A stretch of 40,596 bases of DNA from Clostridia bacterium. Lineage in GTDB: Bacteria; Bacillota; Clostridia; TANB77; CAG-508. Both the position numbers and the translations under genes were made by a program. The notes under the pieces were generated by a model, which was given only the letters and a program-made list of their open reading frames with translations, had not been told where the DNA came from and did no database searches. The stretch lies in contig JAAVXM010000068.1 of NCBI GenBank assembly GCA_022790575.1, positions 1 to 40,596 of the forward strand, written 5' to 3'. Below, in pieces: positions 16,436 through 25,153 of the stretch. Position 1 is the stretch's first letter, and every line of letters begins with the position of its first letter.

Positions 16436-17695
16436 ATGACAAAAGTAGTAGTAATAGGTGGAGGACCAGCAGGAATGATGGCAGCCATAGCAGCAGCAGA
16501 AAGAGGGAAAGAAGTAATAATAATAGAAAAGATGCAAACATTTGGCAAAAAGCTATTAATAACAGGAAAAGGAAGATGTAATATAACAAGTTCGTTAGAA
16601 ATGAGTGAATTCATAAAAAACACGCCAGGAAATGGAATGTTTTTATACAGTGCATTTCAGAACTATACAAACAAAGACATAATAGCATTTTTAAATGAAC
16701 AAGGATTAGAAGTAAAAGAAGAAAGAGGAAACAGAATATTTCCTGTAACAGATAAATCAATAGATGTGTTAAATTGTTTCACAAAGAAAATGAAAAAATT
16801 AAAAATACAATATAGACTAAACACAAAAGTAGAAAAAATATTAATAAATAGCAATAAAATATGTGGAGTAAAAACGGACAAGGAGACAATACAAGCAGAC
16901 AGCATAATTTTAGCGACAGGAGGAAGGAGTTATCCATTAACAGGTTCAACAGGAGATGGTTACAGGTTAGCGTCAGAGTTGGGTCATACTATAACAGAAA
17001 TAAAGCCATCATTAGTCCCATTAGAAGTATATGAAAAAGGAGATTGTAAAAAAATTCAGGGACTAAGTTTAAAAAATGTAAAAATTCAGTTAAAAGACAT
17101 AAATAAAAACAAATTAATATATGAAGACTTTGGAGAAATGATATTTACACATTTTGGGATATCTGGTCCAACAATATTAAGTAGTTCAGCACACTTGGTT
17201 AGATACAAAAATATCAAAGAATTATTAAAAAGTAAAAAAATAATATTATCAATAGACTTAAAACCAGCATTAACACAGGAACAATTAAATGACAGAATTT
17301 TAAGAGACTTTCAGGAATTCAAAAATAGGCAATTCAAACATAGCCTAGACAAACTATTACCACAAAAAATGATACCATTAATAATCGAAAGAACACAGGT
17401 AGATGAAAATAAAAAAGTCAATGAAATTACAAAAGAAGAAAGAAAGAGACTGATACAAGTATTAAAAAAATTCGAATTAGCAATAAGTGAATTTAGACCA
17501 ATAGAAGAAGCCATAGTCACAAGTGGAGGAATAAATATAAAAGAGATAAATCCCAAAACCATGGAATCAAAAATAATAAAAGGTTTGTATTTTGCAGGAG
17601 AAATAATAGATGTTGACAGCTACACAGGAGGCTTCAATTTACAAATAGCATATTCAACAGGATATACAGCTGGTATACATTGTGGAGAAGAGTAA
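16436..17695 (+). CDS. NAD(P)/FAD-dependent oxidoreductase, HI0933/BaiN family
   Basis: The 419-residue flavoprotein starts with a dinucleotide-binding Rossmann motif (VVVIGGGPAGMMAAIAAAERG, ending in acidic EK at the second strand). It then has the family signature KKLLITGKGRCNIT near residue 40-55 and a C-terminal FAD motif GLYFAGEIIDVDSYTGGFNLQIAYSTG. Full length is normal for the family. Members are called HI0933-like or BaiN-like, but the physiological substrate is generally unknown, so no bile-acid role should be inferred. AAGGAGGAAGG lies just upstream of the ATG. It is probably co-transcribed with the YigZ-family gene 23 nt downstream. Confidence 0.88.
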   Translation: MTKVVVIGGGPAGMMAAIAAAERGKEVIIIEKMQTFGKKLLITGKGRCNITSSLEMSEFIKNTPGNGMFLYSAFQNYTNKDIIAFLNEQGLEVKEERGNRIFPVTDKSIDVLNCFTKKMKKLKIQYRLNTKVEKILINSNKICGVKTDKETIQADSIILATGGRSYPLTGSTGDGYRLASELGHTITEIKPSLVPLEVYEKGDCKKIQGLSLKNVKIQLKDINKNKLIYEDFGEMIFTHFGISGPTILSSSAHLVRYKNIKELLKSKKIILSIDLKPALTQEQLNDRILRDFQEFKNRQFKHSLDKLLPQKMIPLIIERTQVDENKKVNEITKEERKRLIQVLKKFELAISEFRPIEEAIVTSGGINIKEINPKTMESKIIKGLYFAGEIIDVDSYTGGFNLQIAYSTGYTAGIHCGEE

Positions 17696-17718
17696 AAATA
17701 ACTAGCGTTTAGGAAGGA

Positions 17719-18375
17719 ATGAAATCAAATATGGATGAGTATTATACAATTCTAAAAGAAGAGACATCAGAGATAGTTGAAAAAAAATCAAAATTTATAG
17801 CAGATATATTTTGTATTAATAGTGCTGAAGAAGCTGAAGAGAAAGTTAAAATAATAAAAAAGAAGTATTATGATGCAAAACATCATTGTATTGCATATAG
17901 AGTTATGGATAATGATAGATTGGTAGAAAGGGCAAGTGATGATGGTGAACCTTCTGGAACAGCAGGAGCTCCAATGCTAAAAATATTACAGAAAAAGAAT
18001 TTATGTAATATACTGGTTGTAGTCACAAGATATTTTGGAGGAATTCTGTTAGGAACAGGGGGATTGGTAAGAGCTTATTCAGAGGCAACACAAAAGGTAT
18101 TAGAACAGGTCGAATTTGTAAAAAAGGTATCAGGTGTAGAAATAAGTTTAAAAATAGATTATTCTAACTTAGCAAATTTTAAATATTATTGCAAAAATAA
18201 TGATATAGAAATAACTAATATAGAATATTTAGATGATATAGATATAAAAATAGAAATGGTAAATAATAGAAAAAACACTTTTTTAGAAGATATAAATAAT
18301 AAAAAGGTTGAAATAAAAGAAATACAAGGGTTACAAGGAAAATATATAAATAAAACTGTTGAAAAAAATAAATAA
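17719..18375 (+). CDS. yigZ: YigZ/IMPACT family protein
   Basis: The 218-residue protein has the N-terminal UPF0029/Impact domain with the signature DDGEPSGTAGAPML and VVTRYFGGILLGTGGLVRAY. A C-terminal DUF1949 ferredoxin-like domain follows (~140-205). Bacterial members are small cytoplasmic proteins linked to translation or peptidase-like activity without a firm function. Eukaryotic IMPACT regulates GCN2. Two starts are possible, ATG 17719 (close to AGGAAGGA) and ATG 17731; neither has ideal spacing. Confidence 0.88.
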   Translation: MKSNMDEYYTILKEETSEIVEKKSKFIADIFCINSAEEAEEKVKIIKKKYYDAKHHCIAYRVMDNDRLVERASDDGEPSGTAGAPMLKILQKKNLCNILVVVTRYFGGILLGTGGLVRAYSEATQKVLEQVEFVKKVSGVEISLKIDYSNLANFKYYCKNNDIEITNIEYLDDIDIKIEMVNNRKNTFLEDINNKKVEIKEIQGLQGKYINKTVEKNK

Positions 18376-18400
18376 AATGGGAAAAATTACCACAAAGGTA

Positions 18401-18429
18401 TTGCAAAATATTTATTTAAGTATTATAAT
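18401..18429 (+). promoter_or_regulatory. Sigma-A-like promoter of spo0A
   Basis: TTGCAA (18401-18406), a 17-nt spacer and TATAAT (18424-18429). I saw no clear Spo0A box (TGNCGAA) nearby. Confidence 0.65.
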
Positions 18430-18475
18430 CATAAATGTAAATATTTTACAGTAGAAAAAATGGGAGGAGAAAAAC

Positions 18476-19303
18476 ATGAAAGAAAAAATCACAGTTTTAA
18501 TTGCAGATGACAATCAAGAATTTAGCACAACATTAGCGACATATCTAAAGAACCAAGAAGACATGGTTGTAGTAGGAAGGGCAAAAGATGGAAATGAAGC
18601 AATAGATATGATATCTAATTTGATGCCAGATGTAGTATTATTGGATGTAATAATGCCACATTTAGATGGAATAGGGGTATTAGAGAAAATCAACATGATT
18701 AAAATGAACAAAAAACCAATCTGCATAATGTTATCAGCAGTAGGTCAAGACAAAATTACAAGGAAGGCTATTGAACTTGGAGCCGAATATTATGTAATTA
18801 AGCCATTTGATATAGAGCTATTAATTACAAGGATAAGAGAATTAAAAAATTATAAACCATCACAAAATAATAATAATTTTATTTCTAGAGAAACATCTAT
18901 GTCAAAACAACAATACATAGAAATATCTAACAATAGTAGAAGAGCAGAAGAAAACCTAGAAGCGCTGGTAACAAATGTGATACATGAAGTTGGAGTGCCT
19001 GCACATATAAAGGGATATCAATATTTGAGAGAAGCAATTATAATGGTTGTAAATGATATTGATGTAATTAATCAAATTACAAAAAGTTTGTATCCTCAAA
19101 TTGCTGAAAAATTTTCTACAACACCATCACGTGTTGAACGTGCTATTCGCCATGCCATAGAAGTAGCCTGGGGAAGAGGTCAACAAGATGTTGTTGAAAA
19201 TATATTTGGATATACAATTTCAGCTGCAAAAGGTAAACCAACTAATTCAGAATTTATAGCAATGATAGCTGATAAATTAAGATTAGAGTTAAAAAGTGCA
19301 TAA
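18476..19303 (+). CDS. spo0A: Sporulation master regulator Spo0A
   Basis: Spo0A is the response regulator that commits the cell to sporulation. The 275-residue protein has a receiver domain (1-~120) with acidic D11/D12, phospho-acceptor D57 in [12 protein letters not shown]86 and K108. An Asn-rich linker (~125-150) follows. The Spo0A-specific DNA-binding domain (~165-275) has [19 protein letters not shown] and the recognition helix [19 protein letters not shown]. All key residues are present. In many Firmicutes spoIVB lies immediately upstream; here the neighbours are yigZ and an amylase gene. GGGAGGAG precedes the ATG. Confidence 0.96.
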   Translation: MKEKITVLIADDNQEFSTTLATYLKNQEDMVVVGRAKDGNEAIDMISNLMPDVVLLDVIMPHLDGIGVLEKINMIKMNKKPICIMLSAVGQDKITRKAIELGAEYYVIKPFDIELLITRIRELKNYKPSQNNNNFISRETSMSKQQYIEISNNSRRAEENLEALVTNVIHEVGVPAHIKGYQYLREAIIMVVNDIDVINQITKSLYPQIAEKFSTTPSRVERAIRHAIEVAWGRGQQDVVENIFGYTISAAKGKPTNSEFIAMIADKLRLELKSA

Positions 19304-19515
19304 AAAATTGCAAAATCATTAAAGGAGTTACAGAGATTCAATATATTTAGAACTTTCAAACAATTTAAAAAATACAATAGATTATTGATATATACATAGA
19401 TGACGAGATTAAATATAAAGAAGAATTTGATTTTAATGATGATATATTAGTTTTAAGAGGGACTTTGAAGTGAACCCTGTATAGTGGACACTAATAAAAG
19501 AGAGCTCTTTTATTT
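19304..19515 (+). other. Intergenic DNA with a possible gene remnant and insertion-sequence-like end
   Basis: Most of 19304-19699 has no gene. A short open stretch (about 19388-19472) would encode YIDDEIKYKEEFDFNDD and end RGTLK-stop, but it has no start or ribosome site, so it looks like a gene remnant. Directly after it, TGAACCCTGTATAGTGGACA (19471-19490) resembles the terminal repeat style of IS3-type elements. A small palindrome, ATAAAAGAG-AG-CTCTTTTAT, follows at 19493-19512. No transposase is present. Both calls are tentative. Confidence 0.3.
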
Positions 19516-19548
19516 AGAGACTACATTAATTGTAGTCTCTATTTTTTA
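19516..19548 (+). terminator. Rho-independent terminator
   Basis: AGAGACTACA/TGTAGTCTCT with a four-base AT loop, followed by ATTTTTTATT. It separates the spo0A unit from the amylase gene. Confidence 0.8.
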
Positions 19549-19631
19549 TTCTTTTAGTATTATAAAATAATAACCATTCTATTTTTGAGATAAAAAATAG
19601 TTATTATATTTCTTAAAATTAAACTGCCCAC

Positions 19632-19660
19632 TTGAAATTTAAGGAAAAATATTATATATT
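19632..19660 (+). promoter_or_regulatory. Sigma-A promoter of the amylase gene
   Basis: TTGAAA (19632-19637), 17-nt spacer, TATATT (19655-19660), about 40 nt before the ATG. I saw no catabolite-response element in the leader. Confidence 0.6.
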
Positions 19661-19699
19661 AATAACATAGAAAGCAAACAAAAGAAACGGAGAAAACGA

Positions 19700-21166
19700 A
19701 TGAAAGAAAACCGAACATTAATGCAATATTTCGAATGGTATATAAGACCAGAAGACAAGTTGTGGAAGAAAACAGAAGAAAGAGCAAAAGAAATAAAAGA
19801 AGCAGGAATAACAGATGTATGGTTACCGCCAGCATATAAAGGAGCAGGAGGAAACCAAGATGCGGGGTATTCATGTTACGATTTATATGATTTAGGAGAA
19901 TTCAATCAAAAAGGAAGTATAGAAACAAAATATGGAACAAAAGATGAATATATAAGAGCAATAGAAGAACTACATAAAAATAACATAAAAGTATATGCTG
20001 ACATTGTATTAAATCATAAAATTGGAGCAGATGAACATGAGACAGTATATGCTAGGGAAGAAGAGCATCAGAACAGAAATATAGATACAACATTACCAAC
20101 AAAAATATCAGCATGGACAAAATATAATTTCACAAGTAGAAACAACAAATACTCAGACTTCAAGTGGAATTATAAACATTTTAATGGAACTGATTGGGAT
20201 GAAAGTGGAAGAAAAAATGGCATTTTCAGATTTAGTGGAAAGCACTGGGACCAAAATGTTGACAAAGAGAATGGGAATTATGATTATCTAATGGGAGCAG
20301 ATGTGGACTTTAATAATCCAGATGTTGTAGAAGAACTAAAAAAATGGGGGAAATGGTATATAGAATTTACTAATGTAGATTCATTCAGGCTTGATGCTGT
20401 AAAACACATAAAATCAGACTTTATGGCAGACTGGATAAAAACAATGAAACAAATAAAACCAATAGAATGTGTAGGAGAATATTGGAATAGGAATATTGAC
20501 ATATTAAAACATTATATAGAAAAAACAGAGTCATTAATACCATTATTTGATGTACCATTACACTATAATTTATATGAGGCATCTAATGCAAATGGAAATT
20601 ATGATATGGCAAGAATATTTGATAACACATTAGTAAAAGAAAATCCAGAACTTGCAGTAACATTTGTAGATAATCATGACACTGAACCCAATCAAGCATT
20701 ATTTTCATGGGTAGCAGAATGGTTTAAACCATTAGCATATGCATTAATTTTATTAAGAAAACAAGGAATGCCATGTGTATTTTATGGAGATTATTATGGA
20801 ATACCATCACATAATATTGAACCAATGAGAGAAAAACTCGAATGTTTAATAAAAGCAAGGAAGAAATTTGCATATGGAGAGCAAATAGATTATTTAGATG
20901 ATTGCAATATAATTGCATGGGTGCGAACAGGAGATGAAGAACATAAAAACTCAGGATTAATTACAATTATGAGTGATGAAGCGGGAGGTTCTAAAACAAT
21001 AAATGTAGGAGAAAGATTATCAAATGCTGTTTTTTATGATTACACTGGCAATGTTAAAGAAAAAGTATATGTAGATAAAGATGGAAATGGAATATTCTAT
21101 TGTAATGGTGGAAGTGTATCTGTTTGGGTAAAACAAGGGAATGAGGACTTATTTGATATAGATTAA
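19700..21166 (+). CDS. Cytoplasmic alpha-amylase (GH13)
   Basis: The 488-residue glycoside hydrolase cleaves internal alpha-1,4-glucosidic bonds. It starts MKENRTLMQYFEWY with no signal peptide, so it acts on intracellular glycogen or imported maltodextrins. It fits GH13 subfamily 5. Conserved regions: DIVLNHK (101-107), FRLDAVKHI with nucleophile D232, acid/base E260 in CVGEYW, and VDNHDTEP with D327. The (beta/alpha)8 barrel is followed by a C-terminal beta domain (~400-488). GGAG lies ten bases before the ATG. It is a single-gene unit with its own promoter and terminator. Confidence 0.93.
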   Translation: MKENRTLMQYFEWYIRPEDKLWKKTEERAKEIKEAGITDVWLPPAYKGAGGNQDAGYSCYDLYDLGEFNQKGSIETKYGTKDEYIRAIEELHKNNIKVYADIVLNHKIGADEHETVYAREEEHQNRNIDTTLPTKISAWTKYNFTSRNNKYSDFKWNYKHFNGTDWDESGRKNGIFRFSGKHWDQNVDKENGNYDYLMGADVDFNNPDVVEELKKWGKWYIEFTNVDSFRLDAVKHIKSDFMADWIKTMKQIKPIECVGEYWNRNIDILKHYIEKTESLIPLFDVPLHYNLYEASNANGNYDMARIFDNTLVKENPELAVTFVDNHDTEPNQALFSWVAEWFKPLAYALILLRKQGMPCVFYGDYYGIPSHNIEPMREKLECLIKARKKFAYGEQIDYLDDCNIIAWVRTGDEEHKNSGLITIMSDEAGGSKTINVGERLSNAVFYDYTGNVKEKVYVDKDGNGIFYCNGGSVSVWVKQGNEDLFDID

Positions 21167-21220
21167 TATGAGATAAACACATTTAATAGAATAAGAATTA
21201 TAAAATAGAAAAGATAATAA

Positions 21221-21258
21221 AAAAATTCTTAAAAAAAATTTTTTTTAAGAATTTTTTT
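21221..21258 (+). terminator. Rho-independent terminator after the amylase gene
   Basis: AAAAATTCTTAAAAAAA pairs with TTTTTTTAAGAATTTTT and runs into further T. The stem is almost purely A-T but long. Confidence 0.75.
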
Positions 21259-21334
21259 CGTACAAGCAACATATAATATAATATACCAAGTATTTCCAAG
21301 GCTTACGGAAGCTTATGACAGAAATGTAAAAAAT

Positions 21335-21363
21335 TTGACAAACTTTTTATAAAAGTGTATAAT
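21335..21363 (+). promoter_or_regulatory. Consensus sigma-A promoter of the G5/3D gene
   Basis: Perfect TTGACA (21335-21340), 17-nt spacer, perfect TATAAT (21358-21363). This is the strongest promoter seen in the window. Confidence 0.88.
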
Positions 21364-21386
21364 TGGGATGTCGTTAAAGGAGGTTT

Positions 21387-22340
21387 ATGATTTTTATGAA
21401 TAAAAAAGATAGTGCATCTATCTCTATTATGAAAATCATTGGTGTTAGCTTAATATTTATTTTAATATTTGGAGTTAGTGTAATGGCTACGGAAGTAAAT
21501 ATTAGGAGTGTTGAAATAACAATGGCAAATGGCTATAAAATGACAGTTGTAACATCAAAGACAAATGTTGCAGAAATACTAGCAGACAATAATATAGTTA
21601 TAGAAAGTGACGAAAGAGTAAGTCCAAAATTAGAAGAACAAATAAAAGAAAATAACAAAATCACAATAACAAGCCAATCAGAGCAAGAAGTTCAAATAGC
21701 AAAGATATCAGAAAGTGGCATAGAAACAACATTAGATGAAATATTAAAAAGTTATTCACCAATAATTGAAAAGATAATAATAGAGCAAGAAACAATACCA
21801 TATGAAACGATAACAAAAGACGCATCAGAAGGAACAGAAGACACAAAGAACAAAGTAGTACAACAAGGAGAAGATGGTATAAAAGAAGTAACATATAAAG
21901 TAAAATATCAAAACGAAGAAGAAATAGAAAAAATCAAATTATCAGAAAATGTAATAAAAGAGCCAGTAAATAAAATAGTTCAAGTGCAAAAGAAAGCAAC
22001 ATCAAGAGGAACAGTATCAAGAAAAAACACTGCACCAACTACAACAGCGGAAGAATCAGGAACAACAAAAATATTTAAAGTAACAGCATATTGTCCATGT
22101 TCAAAATGTTGTGGTAAAGCATCAGGATATACAGCATCAGGAACAAAGGCTACAGCAGGACGTACAGTAGCTGCATCTTCACAATTTTCATTTGGAACAT
22201 CATTACTAATAAATGGGCGTGAATATGTAGTAGAAGATAGAGGAGGAGCAGTTAAAGGAAACAAAATAGATATTTATATGAACTCACATGCAGAAGCATT
22301 AGCGTGGGGAGTAAAATATCTACCAGTTCAAGTAAAATAA
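21387..22340 (+). CDS. Secreted cell-wall protein with DUF348, G5 and 3D domains (YabE-like)
   Basis: The ~317-residue exported protein has a signal-anchor helix (~14-35), a DUF348 module (~40-85), a G5 domain (~125-205, IEKIIIEQETIPYETI) and a Thr/Ser linker. A C-terminal 3D domain (~225-317) follows, with YCPCSKCCGKASGYTASG, VEDRGGAVKGNKIDIY and conserved acidic residues. This layout is shared by YabE-type resuscitation-promoting-factor-like proteins, whose 3D domain resembles lytic transglycosylases. Peptidoglycan cleavage is inferred. Four Cys precede the 3D core. ATG 21387 lies only three bases after GGAGG and ATG 21396 twelve bases after, so the exact start is open. Confidence 0.85.
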   Translation: MIFMNKKDSASISIMKIIGVSLIFILIFGVSVMATEVNIRSVEITMANGYKMTVVTSKTNVAEILADNNIVIESDERVSPKLEEQIKENNKITITSQSEQEVQIAKISESGIETTLDEILKSYSPIIEKIIIEQETIPYETITKDASEGTEDTKNKVVQQGEDGIKEVTYKVKYQNEEEIEKIKLSENVIKEPVNKIVQVQKKATSRGTVSRKNTAPTTTAEESGTTKIFKVTAYCPCSKCCGKASGYTASGTKATAGRTVAASSQFSFGTSLLINGREYVVEDRGGAVKGNKIDIYMNSHAEALAWGVKYLPVQVK

Positions 22341-22363
22341 GATTGAGATAGAATATAAGAGGA

Positions 22364-22398
22364 AAAATAGCAAGAAAAAACTTGCTATTTTTTGTTTT
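22364..22398 (+). terminator. Rho-independent terminator
   Basis: AAAATAGCAAG (22364-22374) and CTTGCTATTTT (22381-22391) are perfectly complementary around a six-A loop, followed by TTGTTTTT. Confidence 0.85.
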
Positions 22399-22553
22399 TA
22401 ATATTAAACATTCAAAGTATTAGAAGTGAAAAACAAAAAACACATAATTATTTGAAAAAAATAATGCAAAAAAAGAATAAACATGATATAATATAATAGT
22501 TAAAGAATGTGAGAAAATAAAAAGATTACTTGAGGGAGGAAAGATAAAGAAAA

Positions 22554-24371
22554 ATGAGTCAAGACAAAATACGAAATTTTAGTATAATAGCACATATTGA
22601 CCATGGAAAATCAACACTAGCAGACAGATTAATAGAAAAGACAGGAGTACTATCACAAAGAGAGATGGAAGCACAAGTGCTAGACAATATGGAAATCGAA
22701 AAAGAAAGAGGAATAACAATAAAATCTCAAGCAGTCAGAATGAAATATAAAGCAAAAGATGGAGAAGAATATACATTTAACTTAATAGACACACCAGGAC
22801 ATGTAGACTTCAATTATGAAGTATCAAGAAGTTTAGCAGCATGTGATGGAGCAATATTAGTAGTAGACAGTACACAAGGAGTAGAAGCGCAAACACTTGC
22901 AAATGTATATTTAGCGATAGAAAATGATGTAGAGATAATGCCAGTAATAAACAAAGTAGATTTACCAAATGCAAGACCAGAAGAAGTGAAACAAGAAATA
23001 GAAGAAATAATAGGGATACCAGCAATGGATGCGCCATGTATATCAGCAAAATCAGGATTAAATGTGGAAGAAGTATTAGAAAGAATAGTAACAGATTTGC
23101 CAGCGCCAAAAGGAGATGAAGAAGAAAAAACAAAATGTCTAATATTTGATTCATATTATGACAATTACAAAGGAGCAGTTGCATATGTAAGAGTAGTTGA
23201 TGGAAAAGTAAAAGTTGGAGACGAAATAAAACTAATGGCAGAAGGAAAGTCATTTACAGTAGTAGAAGTAGGATATTTTGCGCCAGGAGCATATATGCCA
23301 ACACAAGAGATAAAAGCAGGAGAAGTAGGGTATATAGCAGCAAGTATAAAAAGTTTAACAGATATACATGTAGGAGATACAATAACACTAAAAAACAATG
23401 CAACAGAAGAACCATTACCAGGATACAAAAAAGTAACACCAATGGTATATTGTGGACTATATCCAATGGATGGAAGTGAATATGAGAACCTTAAAATGGC
23501 ATTAGAGAAATTAAAACTAAATGATGCAGCATTAGAATATGAAGCAGAGACATCAGCAGCATTAGGATTTGGGTTTAGATGTGGTTTCTTAGGGTTATTA
23601 CATTTAGAAATAATTGAAGAAAGGTTAGACAGGGAATTTGATTTAGGGTTAATAACGACAGCGCCATCAGTAATATATAAAGTACATAAGTCATCAGGAG
23701 AAGTATTAGAAATTTACAATCCATCAGATTTACCACCACAAGTAGAAATATCATATATGGAAGAGCCAATAGTAACAGCCAATATAATGACACCAAAAGA
23801 ATATGTAGGGAATGTAATGGACATATGCCAAAATCGTAGAGGAACATATATAGACATGAAATATCTTGATGAAAACAGAGTAACTCTAACATATGATATA
23901 CCACTTAATGAAATAATATATGACTTTTTTGATAGTTTAAAATCAAGGACAAAAGGATATGCATCATTTGACTATGAATTTAAAGAGTACAAAGAATCTA
24001 AACTAGTTAAATTAGATATACATGTAAATGGGGAGCCAGTAGATGCACTATCATTTATAGTATTCAAAGACAATAGTTATACAAGAGGAAAGAAAATGGT
24101 AGAAAAACTAAAAGAAGTAATACCAAGACAATTATTTGCAATTCCAATACAAGCAGTAGTAGGAGGAACAATTATTGCAAGAGAAACAATATCAGCAATG
24201 AGAAAAGATGTATTAGCAAAATGTTATGGAGGAGATATAACAAGAAAGAAGAAACTATTAGAGAAGCAAAAAAAAGGTAAAAAGAGAATGAGACAAATAG
24301 GAAATGTGGAGATGCCACAAGAAGCATTTTTATCAGTATTAAAATTAGATGAGAATGGAGATAAAAAATAA
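22554..24371 (+). CDS. lepA: Elongation factor 4 (LepA)
   Basis: EF4 is the ribosome-associated GTPase that acts on stalled or initiating ribosomes. The 605-residue protein has the complete layout. The GTPase domain has G1 [10 protein letters not shown]2 ERGITI, G3 DTPGH and G4 NKVDLP. Domain II follows, then domains III and V, and then the EF4-specific C-terminal domain ending in [35 protein letters not shown] lies about 14 nt upstream of the ATG. It is translationally close to rlmB (two bases between). In B. subtilis lepA lies near hemN and the heat-shock operon; that context is not seen here. Confidence 0.97.
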   Translation: MSQDKIRNFSIIAHIDHGKSTLADRLIEKTGVLSQREMEAQVLDNMEIEKERGITIKSQAVRMKYKAKDGEEYTFNLIDTPGHVDFNYEVSRSLAACDGAILVVDSTQGVEAQTLANVYLAIENDVEIMPVINKVDLPNARPEEVKQEIEEIIGIPAMDAPCISAKSGLNVEEVLERIVTDLPAPKGDEEEKTKCLIFDSYYDNYKGAVAYVRVVDGKVKVGDEIKLMAEGKSFTVVEVGYFAPGAYMPTQEIKAGEVGYIAASIKSLTDIHVGDTITLKNNATEEPLPGYKKVTPMVYCGLYPMDGSEYENLKMALEKLKLNDAALEYEAETSAALGFGFRCGFLGLLHLEIIEERLDREFDLGLITTAPSVIYKVHKSSGEVLEIYNPSDLPPQVEISYMEEPIVTANIMTPKEYVGNVMDICQNRRGTYIDMKYLDENRVTLTYDIPLNEIIYDFFDSLKSRTKGYASFDYEFKEYKESKLVKLDIHVNGEPVDALSFIVFKDNSYTRGKKMVEKLKEVIPRQLFAIPIQAVVGGTIIARETISAMRKDVLAKCYGGDITRKKKLLEKQKKGKKRMRQIGNVEMPQEAFLSVLKLDENGDKK

Positions 24372-24373
24372 TT

Positions 24374-25129
24374 ATGAAAGAAAAGAAATATGATGACCAA
24401 ATAGAAGGAAGAAACTCAGTATTAGAACTATTAGAAAGTGGAAAGGACATAAACAAAATATTCATAACAAAAGGAGAAAGGCATGGTTCAATAAACAAAA
24501 TTATAGCAATAGCAAAAGAGAGAAGGATAATAGTAGTAGAAAAAGACAAAAGACAAATGGAAGAAATGGCACAACAAGAGAACTATCAAGGGGTAATAGC
24601 AATTGTACCACCATTTGAATATGTAGAAGTAGAAGATATTTTAAAAGAGGCAAGGGAAAAGGAAGAAGAACCATTTATACTAATATTAGATGGTATAGAA
24701 GACCCACATAATCTAGGCTCAATAATAAGAACAGCAGAAACTGCTGGAGTACATGGAATAATAATACCAAAAAGAAGGGCAGCATCAGTTAATAGTACAG
24801 TAAATAAAAGTTCAGCAGGAGCTGTAGAGCACATGAAAATTGCAAGAGTAACAAATATTACAGACACTATAGATGAATTAAAAAGGCAAGGACTTTGGAT
24901 TTGCGGAACAGATGTAAATACAAACAAATATTATTATAATCAAGACTTAACTGGTCCATTAGCAATAGTTATTGGAAATGAAGGAAAAGGAATAGGAGAA
25001 AAAGTAAAGAAAAACTGTGACTTCCTAGTAAAAATACCTATGAGAGGTAAAATTGCCTCATTAAATGCAGCTGTTTCAGCAGGAATAATAGTTTATGAAT
25101 CAGTTAAGCAAAGGATAAAAGGAAAATAA
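24374..25129 (+). CDS. rlmB: 23S rRNA 2'-O-ribose methyltransferase, SpoU/TrmH family (RlmB)
   Basis: The 251-residue protein has an N-terminal substrate-binding domain (EGRNSVLELLESGKDINKIFI, ~10-85). A SPOUT methyltransferase domain follows with motif 1 DGIEDPHNLGSIIRTAETAGV, motif 2 IVIGNEGKGI and motif 3 IPMRGKIASLNAAVSAGI, which form the knotted SAM site. RlmB methylates G2251 of 23S rRNA in E. coli; the exact target here is assigned by family only. It starts two bases after lepA and has no strong ribosome site, so it probably depends on coupling. Confidence 0.9.
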   Translation: MKEKKYDDQIEGRNSVLELLESGKDINKIFITKGERHGSINKIIAIAKERRIIVVEKDKRQMEEMAQQENYQGVIAIVPPFEYVEVEDILKEAREKEEEPFILILDGIEDPHNLGSIIRTAETAGVHGIIIPKRRAASVNSTVNKSSAGAVEHMKIARVTNITDTIDELKRQGLWICGTDVNTNKYYYNQDLTGPLAIVIGNEGKGIGEKVKKNCDFLVKIPMRGKIASLNAAVSAGIIVYESVKQRIKGK

Positions 25130-25153
25130 AATTTTTTATTGGAGGAAATTGAA

